Shown: positions 25,719 to 33,903 of the stretch, one piece after another | How the letters are laid out: every line of letters starts with the position of its first letter | How positions within the stretch are numbered: the stretch's first letter is position 1 | NCBI RefSeq assembly: GCF_000067165.1 | Contig: NC_010162.1 | Coordinates: forward strand, 5,414,501-5,478,500 | Direction: 5' to 3' | Source: Sorangium cellulosum So ce56 | Lineage (GTDB): Bacteria; Myxococcota_A; Polyangia; Polyangiales; Polyangiaceae | Length of the DNA stretch: 64,000 nucleotides | Notes under the pieces: model-generated | Told to the model about the DNA's origin: nothing | The model's input: the letters and a program-made list of their open reading frames with translations, nothing else | Databases searched by the model: none | Program-made: the position numbers and the translations under genes

Positions 25719-27365
25719 TCACCCGCGCGCCGACAGGATCCGGCTGAAGGCCTCGCCGACGGCGCGCGCGAGCTCGACCATCCGGCGCGAGCCGCTCGAG
25801 GTGTCGAGGATCCGATCGGCGACCAGGATCATCGCGGGCCGGCCGACGACCTGCACGGCGACGGCGGCGACGTCGAGGCTCGGGTTGACCATGACGTCGA
25901 GCAGCGGCGCGTGGGTGGGGGTGCCGGGGATCGGGCCGACGTAGAGGTGGGTCGCCACGGCCGTGGCAAGCACGCTCGGCTGATCCATCGGGAGGGAGAG
26001 CTTGCGCAGCGCCTCCTGGTCGCCGAACTCCGCGTTGCACGCGAACCCACGGAAGACCCCGCGGTGCGCGGCGAAGATGGCGACACGCCCGGCGAACAGC
26101 CGCATCCCCCGGAGCGCGAGCCGGACGACGTCGTCGCGCGTGCGCGCGAGGTACAGCGCGTCGATGACGTCGCTCAGATCGACGAAGGGCTGCGGCGGCG
26201 GATCGTCGTCGAGGGGATCGCCGAGCTCCGGCTCGGGCGCGGGGGGCAGCGCCGGGAGCCGCCCGGCGCGCCTGCTCGACGGCGGCGCGGCGCTCTCCGG
26301 GCGAGCCCTGCCGCTTCCAGGCGGCGGGGCCTCCGCATCGGCGGAGCGGCGGCGCGAGCGCGACGCGAGGCCGGAGGGCGCGTCGAGCGGCAGCCGGCCG
26401 AGGCGCCGCGTCGAGGGGGCCGGCTCCCGCCCGGCGCTGTCCGGCGCGCGGTCGAGGCCAGGCGAGGCCTGGGGCAGGATCGAGGCGAGCAGCTTGAAGG
26501 GCGGCGAGATCTCCACGGGCGGAGGCGGCGGAAACGAGACGGCCGGCGGCTCGACCGCCGGCGCGCGAAGGGCCGCCTGACGCCCGGTCGCCCTCCCGCC
26601 GGCGCCGCGCTCGGCGTCCGCTGAGCGGCGAGCGCTCGCGGGAGAGCCGCGCGCGCCGGGGGCCGCCTTGGCGTGGCGGAGCGGCAGGATCGCGTCCTCG
26701 TGCGCCGCCGGCGTGTCCCCGCGCTGAGCGTGACCGTTGTGCGCCGCTCCGCGGTGGCCCTGCTTGCCGCTCGGCGCCTCGACCAGGCTCACCTCGTCGA
26801 ACGAGGGTACCGAGGCGCGGCGGATCAGCGGGATGGGCACCTCGGACGACGGCGGCGGCGGGATGGTCGACTGGGGCGCGCCGTGCGGAAACGCCGGGGT
26901 CGCGCGCCGCGCGCGGGAGGGGACCTGCTCCCGCTCGTCGAGATCGAGGGCGCGGATGGCCTCCTCGATCGCCGTGATCGGCGCGCGGAAGATGCGCACC
27001 GGCGCGCCGAGGTGGAAGCTGAACTCGTCGGCGATGTGGCGATCGAGCGGATCGGCCGCCGCGACGTCGATGGTGCCGACGCCGGGATCGATGCGGATCG
27101 GGACGGCGCCGAGGCGGCGGCACATGGCGCGCGGCAAGCGCGCGACGAGATCGCGGGCGCCGACGACCTGCCGGAGCGCGAGGCCGCCGTGGCGATCGAG
27201 CTCCTCCTCCAGGGCGCGCTCGCTGAGGGCCGCGCGGTCGATGAGGGCGCGAGGGAACGGGATGCCCCGCAGGACCGCCACGAAGAGGGCGGCTTCGACC
27301 TCAGCCTTGGAGACGGCGCCGGCGGCGATGAGGAGGCGGCCCAGGTCTAGCGACACTCGCTGCAC
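25719..27365 (-). CDS. MshEN-domain protein without an ATPase domain, GAF-like C-terminus
   Basis: A 548-residue protein (GTG at 27365; another GTG at 27356, both without clear ribosome-binding sites). The first 150 residues form an MshEN/GspE N-terminal module (LDLGRLLIAAGAVS, then DPGVGTIDVAAADPLD), which in relatives binds cyclic di-GMP or docks to secretion ATPases. A long Pro/Arg/Ala disordered linker follows (about 160-390). The C-terminal 160 residues resemble a GAF-type sensory fold. No Walker motifs exist, so it is not a secretion ATPase. A c-di-GMP responsive regulator is a reasonable guess. Confidence 0.78.
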   Translation of the reverse strand: MQRVSLDLGRLLIAAGAVSKAEVEAALFVAVLRGIPFPRALIDRAALSERALEEELDRHGGLALRQVVGARDLVARLPRAMCRRLGAVPIRIDPGVGTIDVAAADPLDRHIADEFSFHLGAPVRIFRAPITAIEEAIRALDLDEREQVPSRARRATPAFPHGAPQSTIPPPPSSEVPIPLIRRASVPSFDEVSLVEAPSGKQGHRGAAHNGHAQRGDTPAAHEDAILPLRHAKAAPGARGSPASARRSADAERGAGGRATGRQAALRAPAVEPPAVSFPPPPPVEISPPFKLLASILPQASPGLDRAPDSAGREPAPSTRRLGRLPLDAPSGLASRSRRRSADAEAPPPGSGRARPESAAPPSSRRAGRLPALPPAPEPELGDPLDDDPPPQPFVDLSDVIDALYLARTRDDVVRLALRGMRLFAGRVAIFAAHRGVFRGFACNAEFGDQEALRKLSLPMDQPSVLATAVATHLYVGPIPGTPTHAPLLDVMVNPSLDVAAVAVQVVGRPAMILVADRILDTSSGSRRMVELARAVGEAFSRILSARG

Positions 27366-27680
27366 AATACCAGAAAGGACGCTGCCAGCGTGCAGCGCCC
27401 CGCATCCGATCACGACGGACGTTGCTCCTTCTGGACGGGCGGCGAGCGGGCAGCGGGCCCGCTCCCTCGCCACCCCAGGCGGGGGGTGGCGCGCGCTGGG
27501 CGAGGGAGAGAGCCAGGCGAGCTCATGCGCTCGCCGAGCGCTGGCTCACGTCCTGGCGCCGAGCGCGGCCCACGCCCTCACGTCGAGCGCGGCCCACGCC
27601 CTCACGTCGAGCGCTTCCGCGGCGGAGCCGTGGGGCCGACAGGTCAACAGGCCTGGGGAGGGCCGAGAGACCCGGAGTCC
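27366..27680. other. Intergenic region between ftsB-like and MshEN genes
   Basis: About 315 bp without a supported gene. It includes a 24-bp tandem duplication and short GC-rich inverted words. The MshEN gene promoter should lie in the left part. Confidence 0.4.
27561..27614. repeat. 24-bp tandem duplication
   Basis: A unit starting GAGCGCGGCCCACGCC occurs at 27561-27584 and identically at 27585-27608, followed by the first six bases of a third copy. Non-coding. Confidence 0.65.
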
Positions 27681-27980
27681 TCAGCGGGAGAACTGAAAGA
27701 CCACCTCGCTCTGCCGCACGAAACCCAGGTTGTCGCGCGCGATCCTCTCCACGGCGGTCGGGTCGTCGCGCAGGCGCGCCACCTTGCCGCGGAGCGCCTC
27801 GATTTGCCGCCCGAGCTCGGCATTCTCCTCCTCGACGTCGGCGAGCTCCCTCTCGAGCTCCCGCAGGCGGGGCAGCCCCTGCGGCGAGAAGATCATGATC
27901 GGTGCGCCCACGACGGCGACGATGAGCACCGCGATGGGGAGGGTCCGCTCCAGGAACTGCGCTATTCGACGCACAGACAT
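27681..27980 (-). CDS. ftsB: Septum formation initiator protein FtsB/DivIC family
   Basis: A 99-residue bitopic membrane protein: short cytoplasmic N-terminus, one helix (TLPIAVLIVAVVGAPIMIF), a coiled coil (LRELERELADVEEENAELG), and the family C-terminus IARDNLGFVRQSEVVF. FtsB joins FtsL and FtsQ in activating septal cell-wall synthesis. The ATG at 27980 has GGAGGA 11 bases upstream; an in-frame start at 28010 would add ten residues that do not fit the family. No other division gene is adjacent. Confidence 0.85.
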   Translation of the reverse strand: MSVRRIAQFLERTLPIAVLIVAVVGAPIMIFSPQGLPRLRELERELADVEEENAELGRQIEALRGKVARLRDDPTAVERIARDNLGFVRQSEVVFQFSR

Positions 27981-28323
27981 CCGCTCGCACGTCCTCCGCG
28001 CTCCTGTCAACTTTCCTCCAGGGTTCCTGCAACTCCGCGTTGTCTTTTGCCGGGTTACCGGGTTACCGGGCTACCACGCTACCCGGCCTCTCGGCGGCGC
28101 AGGCGCGGTGAGCACGACCCCGCGCGCCACGTCGATCGACGTCGATTGCGCCCACGTCGAGCGCCGCCGTCGCGCCGTGCGCCGCCGAATCGCCCTGCAA
28201 AACACGCGCTCGTCGGATGTCGCATGGAGCCCCAAGCTTCGCTAGCATGACCCACGTCCCCCGCCGTCCGGCAGGTTCGCTGCGCGCGCAACGCCGGCAC
28301 GAGGGCTCGGCCCGAGGAGTCCC
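27981..28323. other. Divergent intergenic region between ftsB-like gene and the giant TPR gene
   Basis: About 340 bp that must carry promoters for both divergent genes. No confident hexamers are seen. An 8-bp tandem repeat lies near the middle. GAGGAG lies 5 bases before the ATG at 28324. Confidence 0.45.
28050..28081. repeat. 8-bp tandem repeat, four copies
   Basis: CCGGGTTA, CCGGGTTA, CCGGGCTA and CCACGCTA follow one another, then CCCGG. The repeat lies in the divergent promoter region, 70 bp upstream of the ftsB-like start. Confidence 0.6.
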
Positions 28324-31300
28324 ATGTCGATTGATATCGTCCGAGGCGAGCTCGAGCGCCTCTTTTCGCTCGATGAACTGATGGCCCTGTCGTCCGACCT
28401 CCTCGGCTTCAGCCCGGCCGAGATCGGGGGCAGCGCCTCCAAGGCCTCCTTCGCGCGCGCCCTCACGGATCATTGCGTGGAGCTCGACGCCATCGATGCG
28501 TTGATCGATGCCGTCATCGCCTCGCGCGCAGAGGTCGACGCGCGCATCCGCGCGCTCGGCGTCCATGGGCTCGGCCTGCCCGAGGAGATCGGGCCCGGCG
28601 AGGCGTTCGGCGAGTACATCGTCACGAGAAAGATCGGCGAGGGCCCCCGGGGCCTCGTCTACGCGGCGACCCGGGGGACCGAGCCGCGGACGCTCAAGGT
28701 GCTCCGGCGCGAGGCGACCCGGGACAGCCGGGCGGTGCGCAGGTACCTCACCCACGTCCGCCTGGCCGCGCAGGTGCACCACGAGAACCTGGCGAGCGGC
28801 GTCGACGCGGGGATCGTGGGCGGCCGGGCGTTCGTGGCGTACACGCACGTCGACGGGCTGCCGCTCTCGGCGCGCCTCGCGCGCTCGGGGCCGCTCCACA
28901 TCAACGAGGCGAAGCCGCTGCTCCGCGGGATCCTCGGCGGGCTCGCCGCGCTCCACGAGCAGCGCCTGGTCCACGGCGCGCTCAAGCTCGAGAACGTCGT
29001 CGTGGCCCGCGGCGAGGACGGGGAGCCGCTCCCGATCCTCGTCGACGTCGGCGGCGATCGGCTCGGCGCCGGGTGGTCCAGCCCGGAGCTCGTCGAGGCG
29101 GCCAGCCCCGAGCAGCTGCGCGGCGAGAGCGTCGGCCCCGCGAGCGATCTCTACGCCTTCGGCGCGCTGCTCTTCGAGCTCCTCACGGGCAAGCCCGTGT
29201 TCTCGGGCGCCGCCGCGGTCGACATCGCCGTCGCCCATCTCGTCGAGCCGCCGCCGCCGCCGAGCGCGGTCGCGCCGCGCGGCTGGGTGGGCAAGGACAT
29301 CGACGAGCTCTCGGGGCGCCTTCTCGCGAAAGCGCAGGACGCCCGGCCGAGGGGGACGCGCGCGGTGCTCGACGCGATCGAGTCGCTCGGCAGGCCGCAG
29401 CAGCAGGAGGCGGCGATCGAGGGCGCGCAGCTGAACGACCTCATCGATCGGCTCGTCGCGAGCCCCACGGACACGGAGCTCGCGCTCGCCGTCGAGGCGG
29501 CCGTCGATCGGGGAGCGGACCCGGGGCGCGTGGCCGAGGCGCTCGTGATGGCCTCGGAGCAGATCGACGCGGGCTCGGCGCCCGGCCAGGGCGACGACCA
29601 GGCGGTCGCGGCGAAGAAGCTCCTGCACTTCCGGGCGGCCAGGATCTACGAGAAGGGGAGGCTGCACGACAAGGCGGAGGCGGTCTACCTGCGCCTCCTC
29701 GAGCTCGCCCCGGGCGACGACATCGCCTTCAGCGCGCTCGAGGAGCTCCGCAAGGCGCTGGGAAAGCACGAGGAGCTCGTGGAGATGCTCCTCCAGCGGA
29801 GCGAGCGCGCCGAGACCGCCGGCGAGCGCGCCCGGGCGCTCAACGAGATCGGGCACCTCTACGTGCGGGAGCTCGACGACAAGGACCAGGGGGTGTTCGC
29901 CTTCGCCCAGGCGCTCGCCCAGGATCCGGAGCAGGACGCGTACGCCGTCGACCTGGAGCGCGCGGCCGGCAACGACATGAAGATCTGGTCCGAGGCGCTC
30001 CAGATCCTGAGCCAGGCGAGCACCGACGAGGCGATGCCGGCTGAGGCCAAGCTCGCGCTCTTCAACCGGCTCGGGCCCTGGTATGCGGAGAAGGTCGCGC
30101 GGGCAGACCTCGGGATCCCGTGCTTCCAGTTCGTGCTCGGGCTCGACCCCGCGAACGAGGAGGCGCTGGAGGGGCTCTCGCAGGTCTACCGCCGCGCCCA
30201 GCAGTGGCAGGAGCTCGTCCAGGTGCTGCTCTCGCGGGCCGATCGCGCCGCGACCCCGGGGGAGGCGCGCGACCTCCGCGCCGCGGCGGCCGAGCTCCTC
30301 GAGACGAAGCTGAGCGACGCGGGCCGCGCGCGCGACCTCTACGAGCAGATCTTCGCCGAGGACCCCGGGCACACGAGGACGTGCGAGGCGCTGCTCAGGA
30401 TCTACCGGCGCGCCGAGGATCACGCGGGCTACGCCAAGATCCTCGAGCGGCGCGCGGAGGCGCTGCGGGGCGAGGAGCGCGTCGACACGATCTGCAAGCT
30501 CGCCGAGCTCTACGAGGACCGGCTCGGCGACCTGGGCGAGGCGACGCGCCGCTACGAGGCGGCGCTCGAGCTCGATCCGGCCAGCCTGACCGCCCTGCGC
30601 GGGCTCGATCGCATCCACAGCCGCGCCGGCAGCTACGCGGCGCTCCTCCAGAACCTGGCGCGGCAGATCGACGTCAGCGCGACGCCGCGCCAGAAGATCA
30701 ACCTCTACGAGCGGATCGCCGGCATCCACGACGAGGAGTTCCTCGATCACGCGAAGGCGGCCGAGGCCCTCGAGGCGATCCTCGGGATCGACAGCGCGCA
30801 CGAGGGCTCGCTCGCCGCGCTCGGGCGGCACTACCGCGCCCTCGAGCGCTGGGAGGACGTGGTGTCGCTCTACGAGCGGCAGCTCGGCATCGTGCCCGAC
30901 GACAAGCGCCGGGAGGAGCTGCTGCTCGCGATGGGGCGCGTGCTCCTCGATCAGATCGGCTCGCCCGAGCGCGCCCGCAAGGCTTACGAGCGGGTGCTCG
31001 CGATCGATCCCCACCACGCCGGGGCCCTGGAGTCGCTCGCTCATGTGCGGGCCGCGACGGGCGACGCCGCGGCGGCGCTGAGCGCGATCGAGTCGCTCGC
31101 GGCGACGGCCAAGACGGCGGAGAGCAAGGCCGATCTCTGGATCCGCGCGGCGAGGCTGCTCGAGGAGAAGGGCGATCGGGACGGGGCGATCGAGCGCTAC
31201 AAGATGGCCCTCGACGCGCAGCCGCAGAACGCGGGCGCGTCCTCGGCGCTGCGCGCGGCCTACCTCGCCCGGGGCGACGCGACGAGCGCCGTCGAGCTCA

Positions 31301-33621
31301 TCGCGCGCGAGGCCGAGGTCGCGGAGGGCAACCTCGCCAAGGGCCGCCTGTACGGCGAGATGGCGCTGCTCCTCCGGGAGCGCCTCAAGGACGACGGGCG
31401 CGCCGCGGAGGCGGCGACGAGGGCGGTCGACCTCGATCCGACGGGCGCGCTCGGGCTCATGATCTCGGGCGATCTCGCGTTCGAGGCGGGCCGCTTCCTC
31501 GAGGCGGCGCGGCACTACGAGCTCCTGGCGAGCCGGGTCGACGTCCTGCCGAAGGAGCAGGGGCTCAAGCTGCTGCTCCGCTATGTCGACGCGCTCGGCA
31601 AGAGCGGATCGAGCGGCAAGGCGATCGGCACGGTGAAGGCGCTGCTCGCGCTCGCGCCGGACGATCCGGCGGCGCTCTCGCGGGCCGCCAGGGTCAACCT
31701 CGACGCGGGCAAGGCGAAGGAGGCCGCGGAGCTCTACGGCCGCCTCGTGGACCGGTTCGGCGCCGGCCTGCCGGAGCGCGATCGGGCGGAGGCGCTCCTC
31801 GGGCTCGGCGAGGCGAGGCTCGCGGCCGGCGACCCGGACGGCGCGGTGGCCGCGCTGAACGGCGCCGCCGATCTCCTCCCGGAGTCCCCTACCCCGCTCG
31901 CCCTGCTCTCCAGGGTCTTCGAGGCCAAGGGGGACTGGGAGGAGGTCGTGCGCCTCAAGCACCGGCGGCTCGACGTCGTGACCGGCGAGGAGCGGAGCGC
32001 GCTCCTGCTCGAGATCGGCGACCTGCTCGCGGCGCACCTCCACGACCGGGCGCGGGCGGCGAAGAGCTACGTGGCGGCGCTGGACGAGCGCCCGGACGAC
32101 CGGAAGATCCTCACCAAGCTGATGCAGCTCTACAGCGAGGAGAAGGACTGGTCGAAGCTCGTCGACATCGTCCTCAAGCTCGCCGCCAAGATCGACGACA
32201 GCCGGCAGAAGGCGAAGTACCTGCACACGGCGGCGATCGTCAGCGCGCGGCAGCTCGGCGATCTCGACCGGGCCGCCACGTTCTACGACGAGGTGCTGGC
32301 GCTCGACCCGTCCCTCACGCGGGCGCTCGCGGAGGCGATCGAGCTCCGTGGCGAGAAGGGCGACCACGAGGAGGTGGAGCGCCTGCTCAAGGTCGAGCTC
32401 GACCGGGCGACCGAGGAGAACGACACGGCGAAGATGCTCGAGACGTTCGACCGGCTGGGCGCCGTCTACAAGGACAAGCTCGGCTGGATGAGCGAGGCGA
32501 TCGACGCCTACGAGGCGGCGCAGACGCTCGATCCGGACAGCGAGGCGCGGAACGAGCTCCTGGCGAACCTCTACGCGAGCAACCCGGCGGAGTACCTGGA
32601 CAAGGCGGTGGCCGCGCAGGCCCCGATCCTGCGGCGCAACCCGTACAAGCCGGACGCGTACCGGCTGCTCCGGAAGATGTACACCGAAGCGAAGCGCGCC
32701 GACGCGGCCTTCTGCCTGTGCCAGGTGCTCTGCTGCCTCAGCGCCGCCGAGCCGGACGAGGAGCGCTTCTTCCGGCGCCTGCGCCCCGACACGGCCGCGG
32801 CGGCGCAGCAGCCGCTCGACGACCACGCGTGGGCGACCGCGCTCGTCCACCCCGACGCGGATCCGCTCCTGACCGCGGTCTTCGGCGTCATCGAGCCGGC
32901 CGTGCTCAGGAAGAACGGGCAGCCGCTGGAGGCGCTCGGCTACCAGCTCGCCTACCAGCTCGATCTCTCGCGCCACCCCTACCCGATGTCGCAGACGCTC
33001 TACTACGCGGCGGGTGTCCTGGGCCTCGCGCCGCCGCTCACGTTCCAGGATCCGAACGACGGGGGCGGCGTCTCGTTCCTCCACGCGCACGTCCCGGCGA
33101 TCGTGCTCGGCGCCGCGGCGCTCCAGATGGACCTGCCCACGCAGGCCGCCGCGTTCATCGCGGCCCGCCACCTCACCTACTACCGGCCGGGCATGTACCT
33201 CCGGCACCTGGTGCCGACGGGCACCGGCCTACGCGCCTGGCTGTTCGCGGCGATCAAGCTGATCTCGCCCGCGTTCCCGATCACGAAGGAGCTGGAGGGG
33301 CCGGTGATGGAGGACCTGGCGGTCCTGGAGCCCATCCTCGTCGGGCCGGCGCGCGATCAGCTCGCGAGCGCCGTGACGAAGCTGCTCCAGGCCGGCGCCA
33401 TCGACCTGAAGCGCTGGGTGTCCGGCGTCGACCTGACGGCCGACCGCGCGGGCTTCCTCCTCGCCAACGACCTCGAGCTGGCGCAGGAGATGATCAAGGC
33501 GACCGACGAGGCGAGCGCCGCCCTCCCCCACAAGGAGAGGCTCAAGGAGCTCACGCTCTACGCGGCCAGCGAGGAGTATTTCGCCATCCGGCAGCGGCTC
33601 GGTATCAACATCGACAGCTGA
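28324..33621 (+). CDS. Giant protein: EAD-like N-terminus, kinase-like (pseudokinase) domain and TPR arrays
   Basis: 1765 residues, no signal peptide. Residues 1-70 (RGELERLFSLDELMALSSDL) resemble the small helical effector-associated/death-like domains of bacterial signalling proteins. Residues 98-350 are a protein-kinase fold: glycine loop IGEGPRGLVY, K125 in RTLKVLRR, but HRD is replaced by H217-G218-A219 (no catalytic Asp) while D241 of the DFG-like DVG remains, so it is probably a pseudokinase. From about 380 to 1430 there are many TPR-like repeats of the form LxxLARIYEKxGxxxxAxxxY. The C-terminal 330 residues form a conserved-looking alpha domain I do not recognise. A GAGGAG site precedes the ATG. 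Likely a large cytoplasmic scaffold. Confidence 0.85.
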   Translation: MSIDIVRGELERLFSLDELMALSSDLLGFSPAEIGGSASKASFARALTDHCVELDAIDALIDAVIASRAEVDARIRALGVHGLGLPEEIGPGEAFGEYIVTRKIGEGPRGLVYAATRGTEPRTLKVLRREATRDSRAVRRYLTHVRLAAQVHHENLASGVDAGIVGGRAFVAYTHVDGLPLSARLARSGPLHINEAKPLLRGILGGLAALHEQRLVHGALKLENVVVARGEDGEPLPILVDVGGDRLGAGWSSPELVEAASPEQLRGESVGPASDLYAFGALLFELLTGKPVFSGAAAVDIAVAHLVEPPPPPSAVAPRGWVGKDIDELSGRLLAKAQDARPRGTRAVLDAIESLGRPQQQEAAIEGAQLNDLIDRLVASPTDTELALAVEAAVDRGADPGRVAEALVMASEQIDAGSAPGQGDDQAVAAKKLLHFRAARIYEKGRLHDKAEAVYLRLLELAPGDDIAFSALEELRKALGKHEELVEMLLQRSERAETAGERARALNEIGHLYVRELDDKDQGVFAFAQALAQDPEQDAYAVDLERAAGNDMKIWSEALQILSQASTDEAMPAEAKLALFNRLGPWYAEKVARADLGIPCFQFVLGLDPANEEALEGLSQVYRRAQQWQELVQVLLSRADRAATPGEARDLRAAAAELLETKLSDAGRARDLYEQIFAEDPGHTRTCEALLRIYRRAEDHAGYAKILERRAEALRGEERVDTICKLAELYEDRLGDLGEATRRYEAALELDPASLTALRGLDRIHSRAGSYAALLQNLARQIDVSATPRQKINLYERIAGIHDEEFLDHAKAAEALEAILGIDSAHEGSLAALGRHYRALERWEDVVSLYERQLGIVPDDKRREELLLAMGRVLLDQIGSPERARKAYERVLAIDPHHAGALESLAHVRAATGDAAAALSAIESLAATAKTAESKADLWIRAARLLEEKGDRDGAIERYKMALDAQPQNAGASSALRAAYLARGDATSAVELIAREAEVAEGNLAKGRLYGEMALLLRERLKDDGRAAEAATRAVDLDPTGALGLMISGDLAFEAGRFLEAARHYELLASRVDVLPKEQGLKLLLRYVDALGKSGSSGKAIGTVKALLALAPDDPAALSRAARVNLDAGKAKEAAELYGRLVDRFGAGLPERDRAEALLGLGEARLAAGDPDGAVAALNGAADLLPESPTPLALLSRVFEAKGDWEEVVRLKHRRLDVVTGEERSALLLEIGDLLAAHLHDRARAAKSYVAALDERPDDRKILTKLMQLYSEEKDWSKLVDIVLKLAAKIDDSRQKAKYLHTAAIVSARQLGDLDRAATFYDEVLALDPSLTRALAEAIELRGEKGDHEEVERLLKVELDRATEENDTAKMLETFDRLGAVYKDKLGWMSEAIDAYEAAQTLDPDSEARNELLANLYASNPAEYLDKAVAAQAPILRRNPYKPDAYRLLRKMYTEAKRADAAFCLCQVLCCLSAAEPDEERFFRRLRPDTAAAAQQPLDDHAWATALVHPDADPLLTAVFGVIEPAVLRKNGQPLEALGYQLAYQLDLSRHPYPMSQTLYYAAGVLGLAPPLTFQDPNDGGGVSFLHAHVPAIVLGAAALQMDLPTQAAAFIAARHLTYYRPGMYLRHLVPTGTGLRAWLFAAIKLISPAFPITKELEGPVMEDLAVLEPILVGPARDQLASAVTKLLQAGAIDLKRWVSGVDLTADRAGFLLANDLELAQEMIKATDEASAALPHKERLKELTLYAASEEYFAIRQRLGINIDS

Positions 33622-33785
33622 GGGCCGGCCCCTCGGTCGCGGAGCGCTCGCGCCCGGCCTCGATCTACGCCTGCCCTTACGCCCGCCAGGACCGCCGCGG
33701 GTGCAATGTGGCAGGGCGGGTCAACTGGATCATCGACGATCCAGCTGCGGGATGTCGCTTCCTGCCCACTTCCGCACCGGACTGG

Positions 33786-33815
33786 TTGACGGATAAATCC
33801 TCAAATTGCTAGGCT
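33786..33815 (+). promoter_or_regulatory. Candidate promoter of the H1-like/Fic-like gene
   Basis: TTGACG and TAGGCT are separated by 18 bp in a locally AT-rich patch; the -35 matches five of six consensus bases. The ATG at 33904 lies 88 bp downstream, giving a leader of about 80 nt. The -10 is weak, so confidence is moderate. Confidence 0.45.
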
Positions 33816-33903
33816 GCTGGCCGGCATTAGGCCCTTTTCGATCGTATGTTAGCTCGCCGCAGGTGGCAGCGGGCAGCCTGAGCGATTGTGTGAAAGCACG
33901 CCC

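Noticed and set aside
27561..27614. Tandem repeat considered as a CRISPR array
   Set aside because: Units are contiguous without spacers and no cas genes are present.
28063..33207. Minus-strand open frame of 1714 codons across the giant TPR gene
   Set aside because: Arg/Val/Glu-rich shadow of the plus-strand gene caused by high GC; no motifs, and the plus frame has kinase and TPR homology.
30120..33812. Plus-strand open frame of 1230 codons inside the giant TPR gene
   Set aside because: Shifted-frame shadow rich in Arg and Gly; no independent start or homology.
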